Of a stretch of 64,000 bases of DNA, positions 19,820-28,749 are shown one piece after another (position 1 is the first letter of the stretch; the number at the start of each line of letters is the position of its first letter). This DNA comes from an uncultured Ruminococcus sp. (GTDB taxonomy: Bacteria; Bacillota; Clostridia; Oscillospirales; Acutalibacteraceae). Position numbers and translations under genes: made by a program. The DNA lies in the NCBI GenBank assembly GCA_902785425.1, contig CACZYP010000015.1, positions 62,001-126,000 of the forward strand. Reading direction: 5' to 3'. A model generated the notes under the pieces. It was not told the origin of the DNA. It was given only the letters and a program-made list of their open reading frames with translations, and did not search any database.

Positions 19820-21142
19820 TTACATATCCTGAATATTCTTTATGATATCTTCTACTGTTTCCTTGAGACGAACGTCTTTTTCAAGCTTCTTTTCCATTTC
19901 CTGCATTGTATATACGATCGTCGAGTAATGTCTGCCGCCGAATTCGTTGCCGATGGCTTCCATTGAGCTTTGCGTTACCTGACGAACTATATAGATGGCT
20001 ACATGACGGGCGTTGCTGAGCTTGGCCTGTCTGTTTTTCACGGAACGGATCTCCTCGGGGAGAACGCCGTAAGTTCTTGCAACTTCTTCGATTATCTTCT
20101 CGACCGTTACGGGAACGGGTACTTCGTTCGTCTGAACGTCGGAGATTACCTCCTGAGCCATTACGATGGAGGGCTTTTCTCCGTTAAGGCAGCTCTTTGC
20201 CTTGATCTTCTTTACTACGCCCTCAAGCTGACGGACGTTTGTTTTGAGCTTGTTTGCTATATATTCGCACAGATCGTCGTCAAGCTCGAAATCGAGGGAT
20301 TCAGCCTTGCTCTGGAGGATAGCGATTCTTGTTTCGATATCCGGCGGCTGAATGTCTGCGATGAGTCCCCACTCGAAACGTGTTCTCAGTCTGTCTTCAA
20401 GTGTTTTTATCTCCTTCGGAGGACGGTCTGATGTCAGCACGATCTGCTTTTTGTCTTCGTAAAGTGCGTTGAATGTGTGGAAGAATTCTTCCTGAGTTGA
20501 TTCCTTACCGCCGATGAACTGAACGTCGTCCACGAGAAGAACGTCTGCATTGCGGTATTTCTGACGGAATTCCGGCTGATTTACTTTTCTTACCGATTCA
20601 ACGATCTGGTTTGTGAATTCGTCGCCCTTTATGTATTCTATCTTTTTATTCGGATCGTTTGCGAGCACTTCGTTTTTGATAGCGTGCAGCAGATGAGTTT
20701 TTCCGAGACCGGAATTTCCGTAAAGGAAAAGCGGATTGTAGGAACCGCCGGGATTCTGAGCTACAGCCAAAGAAGCGGCATGAGCGAATTTGTTTGAAGG
20801 GCCTACGATGTAGTTGTCAAATGTGAGCGGCACATCGTCATCATCAAGACCTGATTTTGTGTCGGGCTTGCCTGCGTTTGTGTCTATCTCTTCGGGAATA
20901 ACGAGCTTGATCTCGAAACGCTGACCAAATATCTCGGCAAAGCCTTCTGTTATAAGAGACAGGTAGCAGCGTGTCACCGTTTCACGGTGAAAATTATTCG
21001 GAACGAGCAGCTTGATCGTGTTGTCATCAAAGCTGAGCTCACGAGGCTCGATACGGCTTATCCATGTCTGAAAAGCCACATTTGTTATTCTTTGTTTCAC
21101 ATAGTCGCACACCAGCGGCCAAGTTTCGTTAAATGAATCCAT
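19820..21142 (-). CDS. dnaA: Chromosomal replication initiator DnaA
   Basis: DnaA is the AAA+ initiator that binds DnaA boxes and opens oriC. The 440-residue protein has an N-terminal helicase-interaction domain I, a linker, and an AAA+ core (Walker A GNSGLGKTHLL; Walker B LLVDDVQF; sensor region LTSDRPPKEI; arginine-rich DRLRTRFEWG). The C-terminal helix-turn-helix carries the DnaA signature GGRHYSTIVY. The ATG follows AGGGGG. DnaA boxes flank the gene on both sides, consistent with autoregulation and a bipartite origin. Confidence 0.98.
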   Translation of the reverse strand: MDSFNETWPLVCDYVKQRITNVAFQTWISRIEPRELSFDDNTIKLLVPNNFHRETVTRCYLSLITEGFAEIFGQRFEIKLVIPEEIDTNAGKPDTKSGLDDDDVPLTFDNYIVGPSNKFAHAASLAVAQNPGGSYNPLFLYGNSGLGKTHLLHAIKNEVLANDPNKKIEYIKGDEFTNQIVESVRKVNQPEFRQKYRNADVLLVDDVQFIGGKESTQEEFFHTFNALYEDKKQIVLTSDRPPKEIKTLEDRLRTRFEWGLIADIQPPDIETRIAILQSKAESLDFELDDDLCEYIANKLKTNVRQLEGVVKKIKAKSCLNGEKPSIVMAQEVISDVQTNEVPVPVTVEKIIEEVARTYGVLPEEIRSVKNRQAKLSNARHVAIYIVRQVTQSSMEAIGNEFGGRHYSTIVYTMQEMEKKLEKDVRLKETVEDIIKNIQDM

Positions 21143-21357
21143 TAAATTATAACCCCCTAAAATGTTGGACGGAAAATGATGCCGCAGATCGGTTTTTTAC
21201 CCTTTGTGCGGTCTTAAGAAAGGTTTGATCTTTTTGATAAAATGAGCTGATTTTTATGTCTCATAAAGTCATGACGCACCTATCCATATTGCGATCAACA
21301 ATCAAAAATATTATATCATAACGGCATTGAGATTTCAACATTAAACATTGATAAAAA

Positions 21358-21497
21358 TGTGGAAAACTCCCGAAAAATACGATTTTTTGTTGAGTTCTCA
21401 ACATATGTGAAAATATGTTGCAAAGCATTGTGTAAAATTTCAGTGAGAAATTTATGCAAGTTGACAAAATACGCACAATTGTATTGACTTTTTCACA
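21358..21497. other. oriC upstream DnaA-box cluster (rpmH-dnaA gap)
   Basis: The 726-base gap between the divergent dnaA and rpmH is AT-rich. It holds DnaA-box matches at 21358-21366 (TGTGGAAAA), 21429-21437 (TGTGTAAAA) and 21489-21497 (TTTTTCACA), and a near-match at 21406-21414. The last lies inside the dyad CAACATAT...ATATGTTG (21399-21420). Gene polarity flips here, as expected at a replication origin. Confidence 0.7.
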
Positions 21498-21797
21498 TTT
21501 TTTGTTTATCTTATTTCTGTAAACAACAGAGTATTTAACATGCCGATTTAAGCTTTACCTTTGTAATTGCCGGTGCTGCAGACATGTTTTTTTGGTTTTG
21601 TGTATTTTTAACAAAACTGCCGAAAAAACGAATTTCTGTGCATTTTGTTCAATGTGACGAAAGCTGCATGAAAATATGCTCGTACAGAAAGTTATGCAGC
21701 GCATTCCGAAAAGCTCAAAAGTGATCTGAAAGCGCATAATTTAGGTGTATTTTTCAAAAAAATGAGAAAAACTTGAATATAAACAGCGTTTTTTCTA

Positions 21798-21827
21798 TTG
21801 ACATAACGGCTGCATATAAGGTATAAT
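21798..21827 (+). promoter_or_regulatory. Promoter of the rpmH operon
   Basis: Perfect TTGACA (21798-21803) and perfect TATAAT (21822-21827), spaced by 18 bases, lie 41 bases before the rpmH start, as expected for a strongly expressed ribosomal protein gene. Confidence 0.85.
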
Positions 21828-21868
21828 GTTAAATTGCAAGGTTATATACCCGAAAGGAGGGGTTAGTT

Positions 21869-22003
21869 ATGCTGAGAACATATCAGCCTAAGAAGCTTCA
21901 CAGAAAGAAGGAGCACGGTTTCAGAAAGAGAATGGCAGACCGTAACGGACGTAAGGTGCTTGCTCGCCGCAGAGCGAAGGGCAGAAAGAGACTTACTTAC
22001 TAA
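21869..22003 (+). CDS. rpmH: 50S ribosomal protein L34
   Basis: The 44-residue, strongly basic protein starts [20 protein letters not shown] and ends [12 protein letters not shown], an essentially full-length match to the L34 family. The ATG has an ideal AGGAGGGG ribosome site. It is the first gene of the rightward cluster, divergent from dnaA across the origin, and drives rnpA and yidD behind it. Confidence 0.97.
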   Translation: MLRTYQPKKLHRKKEHGFRKRMADRNGRKVLARRRAKGRKRLTY

Positions 22004-22014
22004 TCTGCCGCAGG

Positions 22015-22074
22015 GACAGTATAAGGTATATCTTCCGTTTACGAAGATATACCTGTTGATGCTGTCTTGATCGA
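22015..22074 (+). promoter_or_regulatory. Hairpin between rpmH and rnpA
   Basis: A perfect 12-bp stem (AGGTATATCTTC / GAAGATATACCT, 22024-22054) with a 7-base loop is nested in an outer GACAG...CTGTC pairing. There is no T run, so it is more likely an RNA processing or stability element separating high rpmH from low rnpA expression than a terminator. Confidence 0.5.
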
Positions 22075-22128
22075 TCATTGAGCGCCGTTTTTCGGCGCAG
22101 TTGTTATTGATGGGGTTATTGATGCAGT

Positions 22129-22467
22129 ATGGCCGTTCTGAGTACGATAAAAGAGAATAATACGTTCAGACGGCTTTACAGAAGCAGAATGTGCTATGTA
22201 TATCCGCAGATCGTCGTTTATGTTTCGAAAAACCGCCTGGGCGGATTTCGTTACGGTATCACGACGAGCAAAAAGGTAGGCAACGCAGTTGCAAGAAGCA
22301 GATGCCGGAGGATAATCCGTGCAGCTTTATCGGAGTATGCCGACAAGCTTGACGGAAAATGCTTTGATGTTGTGCTTGTTGCAAGAAAGAAAACGCCGTT
22401 TTTAAAATCGACCGATCTTGTAGAACCTATCGGAAAAAGTCTTAAAAAGGCGGGAATCATAGAATAA
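22129..22467 (+). CDS. rnpA: Ribonuclease P protein component
   Basis: RnpA is the small basic subunit that helps the RNase P RNA bind pre-tRNA leader sequences. The 112-residue protein shows [20 protein letters not shown] near the start, then [24 protein letters not shown] (two overlapping conserved blocks, the RNR-type motif). A late DVVLVARK strand follows. It occupies the conserved place between rpmH and yidD. Its ribosome site is weak, which fits the low stoichiometry compared with L34. Confidence 0.95.
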   Translation: MAVLSTIKENNTFRRLYRSRMCYVYPQIVVYVSKNRLGGFRYGITTSKKVGNAVARSRCRRIIRAALSEYADKLDGKCFDVVLVARKKTPFLKSTDLVEPIGKSLKKAGIIE

Positions 22468-22511
22468 GGATATACATTTTTGCAGCAAGCGGGAATGCGA
22501 GGAGCAAGGTG

Positions 22512-22799
22512 ATGAAAAAGCTTCTGATCGCCCTGATCAGGTTTTACCAGAGATACATCTCTCCGCTCAGCGGACCGAGCTGCAAATATTCACCGACCTG
22601 TTCACACTACGGGATTGAAGCTATCGAGCGTTTCGGCGCTTTGAAGGGCACAGGTATGACGATATGGCGCATACTGAGATGCAATCCGTGGTCTTCGGGC
22701 GGGTACGATCCCGTTCCGGAAAAAAAGGAACGCAGGATCACATCAAAAACCGGAAAATTCAAGATCATTGATTATAAAGAAATAAAGGAAAAGAAATGA
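22512..22799 (+). CDS. yidD: Membrane insertion efficiency factor YidD
   Basis: YidD is a small membrane-associated protein that aids YidC-dependent insertion. The 95-residue protein has an amphipathic N-terminus and the diagnostic [20 protein letters not shown], followed by [16 protein letters not shown]. The ATG at 22512 has AGGAGCAAGG upstream; the GTG immediately before it is less likely. Its place between rnpA and yidC is conserved. Confidence 0.95.
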   Translation: MKKLLIALIRFYQRYISPLSGPSCKYSPTCSHYGIEAIERFGALKGTGMTIWRILRCNPWSSGGYDPVPEKKERRITSKTGKFKIIDYKEIKEKK

Positions 22800-22895
22800 C
22801 CGACTTGCGCCGCTTTTTATCCTATATTGACAATAATGCGGTATATTATTTTGTGCTTTCGGCGCAGATCGGTAGTGTCATAAAAGGATTATCAG

Positions 22896-23912
22896 ATGGG
22901 TGCATTATTTGAATCTTTAGGCTATATCTTCGGATATCTGCTCTGGCTGTGCTACGGTCTGGTGAAAAACTTCGCTGTTGCGATCCTTATTTTCACCGTT
23001 ATCCTCAGAGCTTTGCAGTTTCCGCTTCAGATAAAGAGCCAGAAGTCTATGGCAGGAAGCATGAGGCTCCAGAAAAAACAGCAGGAGCTTCAGGAAAAGT
23101 ACGGAAAAGACAGAGACAAGCTCAACGAAGAGCTTTCAAAGCTTTACGAAAAGGAAAACGTAAGCCCCACAGGCGGCTGTATGACGTCTATCCTTCCGAT
23201 GTTTCTGCTTTTCGGCGTTTACTATGCCATAAGAAATCCGCTTACAAATACGCTGCATATAGCCAAAAACAGCGTTGACGCTGCTTTGTCGTTTGCAAAG
23301 GGTCTTCCCGTAGTGGGTAGCAGCATCGAAGGCTACTACGGTCAGATCAGCTTCATGAGCATATATTCCGACGTTAAGAACAACGCTGATTTCATTGCTC
23401 ACACAGGTTTTTCAGACGGCGAGATAGCGAAGCTTGACAGCTTTGCAGACGGTTTCCGTATGTTCGGGCTGAATCTTCTCGATATGCCGAACTCTCACGG
23501 ACTTTTGTCGGTATTCATCCTGTTCCCGATACTCTGCTTTGTCACATCTTTTGCAACGACATTCGTTTCGATGAAGATGAACGGACAGAGCCTGAGCCTC
23601 AAGGGTCAGCAGGGCTGCATGAATTCGATGTTTTTACTTATGCCGCTGATGTCGGCGTGGATCGCTTACACAGTTCCGGCAGCTATCGGTCTTTACTGGA
23701 TCTATTCAAGCATTATCGGTTTTATAACTACCGTTATAATCCATAAATTCTACAATGCGCAGGCGCTTACGGCACAGGAAGAGGCAAGACGTATAGCTTA
23801 CCTTGAAGAGACTGAGCTGAACGTTAAAAAAGCGCATGTTTCAAAATCGGTTCAGATCACAAAGAACGTTCCGCAAAGCAAGCAGGGCGGAAAAAAGAAG
23901 AAGAAAAAATAA
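22896..23912 (+). CDS. yidC: Membrane protein insertase YidC/OxaI/SpoIIIJ
   Basis: YidC inserts membrane proteins with or without SecYEG. The 338-residue protein is the short Gram-positive type: helix 1 (about 5-40); the hydrophilic-groove arginine in VILRALQFPLQIKSQK; a charged coiled hairpin (KKQQELQEKYGKDRDKLNEE); four further helices including PMFLLFGVYYAIRNP and IGLYWIYSSIIGF; and a basic Lys-rich tail. Unlike Bacillus SpoIIIJ, I see no lipobox at the N-terminus. It continues the rpmH cluster and precedes jag by 39 bases. Confidence 0.95.
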   Translation: MGALFESLGYIFGYLLWLCYGLVKNFAVAILIFTVILRALQFPLQIKSQKSMAGSMRLQKKQQELQEKYGKDRDKLNEELSKLYEKENVSPTGGCMTSILPMFLLFGVYYAIRNPLTNTLHIAKNSVDAALSFAKGLPVVGSSIEGYYGQISFMSIYSDVKNNADFIAHTGFSDGEIAKLDSFADGFRMFGLNLLDMPNSHGLLSVFILFPILCFVTSFATTFVSMKMNGQSLSLKGQQGCMNSMFLLMPLMSAWIAYTVPAAIGLYWIYSSIIGFITTVIIHKFYNAQALTAQEEARRIAYLEETELNVKKAHVSKSVQITKNVPQSKQGGKKKKKK

Positions 23913-23951
23913 TTGACCGCACGGCGGTTACAGAGAATTGAGGTGTCAAGT

Positions 23952-24863
23952 GTGATAAAAGAAGCGTATGGCAAGGGTGACACAATAGAAGAGGCATTGG
24001 AGCTTGCGTGTAAAGAGCTTGGCGTAGAGAAGGATACCGCAGAGTATGAGGTTATCAGAGAGCCGAAAGAGAAGAAGTTCGGTATCTTCGGCGGCAGCCC
24101 TGCGGAGGTAAAGGTGTCTGTAAATGTTACTCCCGCTTTTGCCGCAAACGAGTATATCAAAGATATTCTTCGCTGCATGGAGCTTGACGGTATCGAAACA
24201 ACTGTCAAAGAAGAAGAAAATACAGCCGAGATCGAGCTTACGGGCGAAGATGTAGGTTTTGTTATCGGCAGAAGAGGCGAAACGCTTGATGCTTTGCAGT
24301 ATCTTGCAGGTCTTGTTGCAAATCATGTAGACAACCAGTATTACAGGATCACTATCAATACAGGCAACTACAGAGAAAAGCGTGAGGAAACTCTTGGAAA
24401 GCTCGGCAAGCGCCTTGCTATAAAGGCTGCAAAGACAGGCAAGAACGTTGAGCTTGAGCCGATGAATCCTTACGAGAGACGTATCATTCACACTGCTGTT
24501 CAGCAGGTAAACGGTGCTATCTCTTTCTCCGAGGGTGAGGATCTTGAGCGTCATGTTGTTATCGCTCCCGACCCGAAGAACCCCATTAAGCCGAGAAGAA
24601 ATTTCCGCAACGACAGAAACAGAGGCGGAAAGGGCGGCTACAACAAGGGCGGCAGAAAGAACGGCGGCAGAGACGGCTACAGAAAGACAACTCCCTACAA
24701 GGAGAATTTCGAGAGAAAGCCTTATCAGAACCGTTACAACAAGCCCGTTGACGATGAGATGATCACAACTACTCCGTCTTCAACATTCAGCCAGAGAAGT
24801 CCTATCGAAAAGGCAGGTCTTCCGCTGTTCAGCAAGATCGAGAAGAAGTCAACGGAAGAATGA
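23952..24863 (+). CDS. jag: RNA-binding protein Jag/KhpB
   Basis: KhpB/Jag binds RNA and influences cell elongation and division. In order: the Jag-N domain (TIEEALELACKELGVEKD, residues 10-55), a KH domain (LTGEDVGFVIGRRGETLDAL, about 93-125), an R3H domain (NYREKREETLGKLGKR...MNPYERRIIHTAVQ) and an unusual Gly/Arg/Asn/Tyr-rich C-terminal extension of about 100 residues. I start it at the GTG at 23952, with GAGGTG 6 bases upstream, because the longer frame begins right after the yidC stop without a ribosome site. A terminator follows. Confidence 0.93.
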   Translation: MIKEAYGKGDTIEEALELACKELGVEKDTAEYEVIREPKEKKFGIFGGSPAEVKVSVNVTPAFAANEYIKDILRCMELDGIETTVKEEENTAEIELTGEDVGFVIGRRGETLDALQYLAGLVANHVDNQYYRITINTGNYREKREETLGKLGKRLAIKAAKTGKNVELEPMNPYERRIIHTAVQQVNGAISFSEGEDLERHVVIAPDPKNPIKPRRNFRNDRNRGGKGGYNKGGRKNGGRDGYRKTTPYKENFERKPYQNRYNKPVDDEMITTTPSSTFSQRSPIEKAGLPLFSKIEKKSTEE

Positions 24864-24895
24864 TCATTAATAATACTCTCGGAATCCGAGAGCTG

Positions 24896-24928
24896 ATAAG
24901 CGAAGGTTTCGAGCCTTCGCTTATTTTA
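24896..24928 (+). terminator. Terminator after jag
   Basis: An 11-bp perfect stem (ATAAGCGAAGG / CCTTCGCTTAT) with a 7-base loop and TTTAAT tail ends the rpmH-jag transcription unit. Confidence 0.75.
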
Positions 24929-24983
24929 ATATATAATATATCGGACTTTATGAGCTGATCAACAATGCTCATAATATTGCTTG

Positions 24984-25032
24984 GATTGAAATTGAAAACG
25001 GAAAATTGCGGAAGCACTTCATGCTTGTTTTA
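24984..25032 (+). repeat. Heptad repeat element, single arm
   Basis: ATTGAAATTGAAAACGGAAA heptads lead into an imperfect GGAAGCACTTCATGCTTG hairpin and TTTTAT. The opposite arm is missing. Confidence 0.6.
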
Positions 25033-25151
25033 TAGCAGTTATCAGGCGACTTTTTTTAAGTAATTTACAATATTAAAAACTCAGCTAAGGCAAGTTTTGT
25101 GACTGTCAATCAGTTGATTGTGATTGGATAAGTTTATTTTTTGGTGATATT

Positions 25152-26528
25152 ATGAATACATATAACAACGACACGATAGCTGCTATATCTACGCCTATGG
25201 GTGTGGGCGGCATCAGTGTTATACGAATTTCCGGAGAGGGTTCCGTTGAGACTGCCGACCGTATTTTCAGATCGGCAGGGGGAAAGAAGCTTTCCGGGCT
25301 GAAAGGTTATACGGCTCTTTTCGGAAAGCTTACAGATGATGATACGCCTCTTGATGAGGCTGTTGTCACGGTTTTTAAAGCGCCGCACAGCTACACCGGT
25401 GAGGACGTTGTAGAGATATCGTGTCACGGCGGAATGTACGTTACGAATCAGGCGCTTCGTCTTGTTCTGAAAAACGGCGCAAGGCTCGCTAATGCCGGAG
25501 AGTTTACCGAAAGAGCTTTCCTGAACGGCAAGATAGATCTTACGGAAGCAGAAGCGGTAATGGATATCATTTCCGCAAAGGGCAAGGCAGCAGCACGTTC
25601 TGCTCTCAACACAAAAGAGGGCAGACTTCGCCGTGAGATAGACGAGGTAAAGGATCTTCTCATAAATGAGGCGGCTCATCTTTCGGCATGGGCTGATTAT
25701 CCCGAAGAGGATATCCCGGAGGTATCGAACGAGGTCTTGCTTGAAAATCTCGGCAAGGCACACGATAAGATATCGGCGCTCATAAAGTCATATAACAGCG
25801 GCAGAGCAGTAAAGCAGGGGATAGATACCCTGATAATCGGCAAGCCTAATGTAGGAAAGTCAACGCTGATGAATTTTCTTACGGGCGTTCAGAAAAGTAT
25901 CGTGACAGATATCCCCGGAACTACAAGAGATATTATAGAAGAGACGGTCGTTATAGGAAATGCCGTTCTTATACTTTCCGATACCGCCGGACTTCGTGAT
26001 ACAGATAATCCTGTTGAGAAGATAGGTGTGGAGCTTGTAAAAAAGCGCATAAATTCATGCGGTCTTGCACTTGTTGTGTTTGACGCTTCAAGACCTCTCG
26101 ATGAAGATGATTTCTCTATGCTTGAGCTTATAAAAGACACGCCGTCCATTGCTGTAATAAACAAGACAGACCTTGACTGCGTGATAGATACGGAGTTTAT
26201 CAAGTCTAAGGCGAAGAGATGTGTATTTATATCAGCGTCAAACGGAGACGGAATGGAAGAGCTTACAAAAGCAGTCGAAGAGATCACGGGCGCTGCGGGA
26301 TTTGACGAAAATGCCGCCGTTATCTCGAATGAAAGACAGTATCAATGTGCGGTGAATGCTGAAAAGCCGATCGCACAGGCGATAGAAGATCTGAGTGCAG
26401 GCATTACGCTCGATGCGGTGACGGTGCTTATCGAAGAGGCTGTTCAGTATCTTCTTGAACTTACGGGAGAGCGTGCAGGCGAGACGATAGTACACAGTGT
26501 ATTCTCAAAATTCTGTGTGGGAAAGTAA
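25152..26528 (+). CDS. mnmE: tRNA modification GTPase MnmE (TrmE)
   Basis: MnmE works with MnmG to place the aminomethyl or carboxymethylaminomethyl group on U34 of certain tRNAs. The 458-residue protein has a formyl-THF-binding N-domain (TIAAISTPMGVGGISVIRIS), a central helical domain, and an inserted G domain (Walker A GKPNVGKST, G2 TTRDIIEE, G3 DTAGLRDT, G4 NKTD). It ends in FSKFCVGK, the conserved cysteine-containing terminus. The downstream partner mnmG confirms the assignment. Confidence 0.97.
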   Translation: MNTYNNDTIAAISTPMGVGGISVIRISGEGSVETADRIFRSAGGKKLSGLKGYTALFGKLTDDDTPLDEAVVTVFKAPHSYTGEDVVEISCHGGMYVTNQALRLVLKNGARLANAGEFTERAFLNGKIDLTEAEAVMDIISAKGKAAARSALNTKEGRLRREIDEVKDLLINEAAHLSAWADYPEEDIPEVSNEVLLENLGKAHDKISALIKSYNSGRAVKQGIDTLIIGKPNVGKSTLMNFLTGVQKSIVTDIPGTTRDIIEETVVIGNAVLILSDTAGLRDTDNPVEKIGVELVKKRINSCGLALVVFDASRPLDEDDFSMLELIKDTPSIAVINKTDLDCVIDTEFIKSKAKRCVFISASNGDGMEELTKAVEEITGAAGFDENAAVISNERQYQCAVNAEKPIAQAIEDLSAGITLDAVTVLIEEAVQYLLELTGERAGETIVHSVFSKFCVGK

Positions 26529-26564
26529 AGCAGATCAAAAAAATATATGATGGTTGTTTATTCA

Positions 26565-26791
26565 GCTTGTCGATAAAGTTTTTGCGTCGCCTTGGAGCGG
26601 CGAGGGAAAATAGTAAGTATCGGACTTAGGGGCATTTTCTGCCAAAATGCCCCTCTTATCAAAACAGTCCGCCGGACTGTTTTGATAATTCACCCCTAAA
26701 AGGGCTTGAAGCATGCCTCCGGCGGGCAAGGGCGCCGCCCTTGCAACCCGCCCGCTTTTTGAAAAAAGCGGGGCAAAAACTTTTGGCTGTG
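26565..26791 (+). repeat. Type A hairpin-array repeat, copy 2
   Basis: This is a full copy: hairpin 1 (TCGCC...GGCGA), hairpin 2 (GGGGCATTTT-ctgcc-AAAATGCCCC), hairpin 3 (ATCAAAACAGTCC-gcc-GGACTGTTTTGAT), hairpin 4 (GGGCAAGGGC-gcc-GCCCTTGC) and hairpin 5 (CCCGCTTTTTGAAAAAAGCGGG, shared 3-base centre). It fills the mnmE-mnmG gap and creates a spurious N-terminal extension of mnmG. Confidence 0.85.
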
Positions 26792-26845
26792 ATAAGTTTA
26801 ACTTTTTCGTCAGTATTTTATTTAAATATTTTGGAAGTGAGTAAA

Positions 26846-28705
26846 TTGAGTTATTTCGCAGGAAAATATGATATTGCCGTTATCGGTGCAGGTCATGCAG
26901 GTATCGAGGCAGGTCTTGCAGGCGCAAGGCTCGGCTGTAAAACGGTCGTGTTTACGATAAATATGGATGCAGTGGGAAACTGTCCCTGCAATCCGTCGAT
27001 TGGCGGCACAGCGAAAGGCCATCTTGTGCGTGAGATAGATGCACTCGGCGGCGAGATGGGTAAGACGGCGGACGAATGTATGCTTCAGATGAGAATGCTG
27101 AACAGAGGCAGAGGTCCTGCTGTACATTCTCTTCGTGCGCAGATCGACAGAAGAAAATACAGCGAGGTCATGAAGCACAAGCTTGAAACGCAGGAAAACC
27201 TGGAGCTTCATCAGGCTGAGGTTGTCTCTGTTCGTGAGTGTGACGGAGTATGGAAGCTCGAAACGAGAATGGGCGCAGAGTATGAGTTCAAGGCTGTGAT
27301 AATCGCAACGGGCACGTACCTCGGCGGCAGGATATTTGTCGGAGAAGTGTCTTACGAAAGCGGACCCGATGGTATATTTCCGGCAACATTTCTCGGTCAG
27401 TCACTCAAAAATCTTGGCATCTCACTCAGACGATTCAAAACAGGAACGCCTGCGAGAGTTCTTCGTTCAAGTATTGATTTTACAGATCTTGAAGTACAGC
27501 CCGGCGATGAGCCTGTGGTGCCGTTCTCTTACGATACGGAGGAACTTCCCGAAAACAAGGTAGTCTGTCATGTGAGCTGGACGAATGAAAAAACGAAGCA
27601 GATAATCCTCGACAATATCCACCGCTCGCCGCTTTACAGCGGTATGATACACGGTGTAGGCCCTCGTTACTGCCCGAGCATAGAGGACAAGATCGTCCGT
27701 TTTGCCGACAAGCAGCGTCATCAGCTCTTTATTGAGCCGTGCGGTGAGAATACCGAGGAGATGTATCTGCAGGGTATGTCGTCTTCACTGCCGGAAGAGG
27801 TCCAGCTTGATTTTTATCACAGCATAAAGGGTCTTGAAAAGGTCATCATGATGCGCTGTGCTTACGCTATAGAGTACGACTGTGCCGATCCTCTCCAGAT
27901 GGACAATACGCTCGAATTTATGGAGCACCCGGGTTTGTACGGTGCAGGTCAGTTCAACGGCTCTTCGGGATATGAAGAGGCGGCGGCTCAGGGTATCGTT
28001 GCAGGCATAAATGCTGCATTGAAGATAAAGGGCGAAGAACCGATGATCCTTGATCGAGCAGGCTCCTACATCGGAACGCTCGTTGATGATCTCGTTACAA
28101 AGGGTGCAAACGATCCGTACAGAATGATGACCTCACGCAGCGAATACCGCCTTATCCTGAGACAGGATAACGCCGATGAAAGACTTACTCCGATAGGCAG
28201 AAGAGTAGGCCTTATCACTGACGAGCGTTATGAAAAGTTCCTCAAAAAGCAGGAACTTAAAGCGGAGGAGCTTAAAAGGATCAAAAATGTTGTTATTGCT
28301 CCGAACGACAAGGTAAATGAGGTACTTGTTTCACGTGAAACATCTGCTATCACAACGGGCGTAAGGCTTATTAACCTGATAAAGCGTCCTCAGCTTTCAT
28401 ACGAAGCGCTCAAAGAGATAGACGATACACGCCCCGATATTGACCCGAACATTTTTGAACAGATCGAAGTAGAGGTCAAATATGAGGGCTATATTCAGAA
28501 GCAGTTTGCGCAGGTAGAACAGATGAGACGCATGGAAAAACGTCTGCTGCCGCCCGACCTTGACTACAGAACGATACAGGGCTTGCGTCTTGAAGCGCAG
28601 GAAAAGCTCAATAAGGTACACCCGACAAATCTTGGTCAGGCAAGCAGAATATCAGGCGTCAGTCCTGCGGATATCAGTGTGCTTGTGGTGTGGCTTTCAA
28701 AATAA
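26846..28705 (+). CDS. mnmG: tRNA uridine 5-carboxymethylaminomethyl modification protein MnmG (GidA)
   Basis: MnmG is the FAD- and NADH-dependent partner of MnmE in U34 tRNA modification. The 619-residue protein starts with the Rossmann motif DIAVIGAGHAGIEAGLAGAR. It then shows NCPCNPSIGGTAKGHLVREID with the catalytic cysteines, GTGT/GTYLGGRIF, and a C-terminal EQMRRMEKRLLPPD plus helical domain for MnmE binding. I start at the TTG at 26846 behind GGAAGTGAG; a GTG at 26837 is possible. The ATG at 26741 belongs to the upstream repeat. A perfect parS site lies within the gene at 28327. Confidence 0.95.
   Translation: MSYFAGKYDIAVIGAGHAGIEAGLAGARLGCKTVVFTINMDAVGNCPCNPSIGGTAKGHLVREIDALGGEMGKTADECMLQMRMLNRGRGPAVHSLRAQIDRRKYSEVMKHKLETQENLELHQAEVVSVRECDGVWKLETRMGAEYEFKAVIIATGTYLGGRIFVGEVSYESGPDGIFPATFLGQSLKNLGISLRRFKTGTPARVLRSSIDFTDLEVQPGDEPVVPFSYDTEELPENKVVCHVSWTNEKTKQIILDNIHRSPLYSGMIHGVGPRYCPSIEDKIVRFADKQRHQLFIEPCGENTEEMYLQGMSSSLPEEVQLDFYHSIKGLEKVIMMRCAYAIEYDCADPLQMDNTLEFMEHPGLYGAGQFNGSSGYEEAAAQGIVAGINAALKIKGEEPMILDRAGSYIGTLVDDLVTKGANDPYRMMTSRSEYRLILRQDNADERLTPIGRRVGLITDERYEKFLKKQELKAEELKRIKNVVIAPNDKVNEVLVSRETSAITTGVRLINLIKRPQLSYEALKEIDDTRPDIDPNIFEQIEVEVKYEGYIQKQFAQVEQMRRMEKRLLPPDLDYRTIQGLRLEAQEKLNKVHPTNLGQASRISGVSPADISVLVVWLSK
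28327..28342. promoter_or_regulatory. parS centromere site inside mnmG
   Basis: TGTTTCACGTGAAACA is an exact match to the 16-bp parS consensus bound by ParB. It is read as codons of mnmG, as happens for some origin-proximal parS sites. Confidence 0.9.
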
Positions 28706-28749
28706 ACTTATGCAAAGGGTATATTTATAAAAACATCGGAGGTGACATG

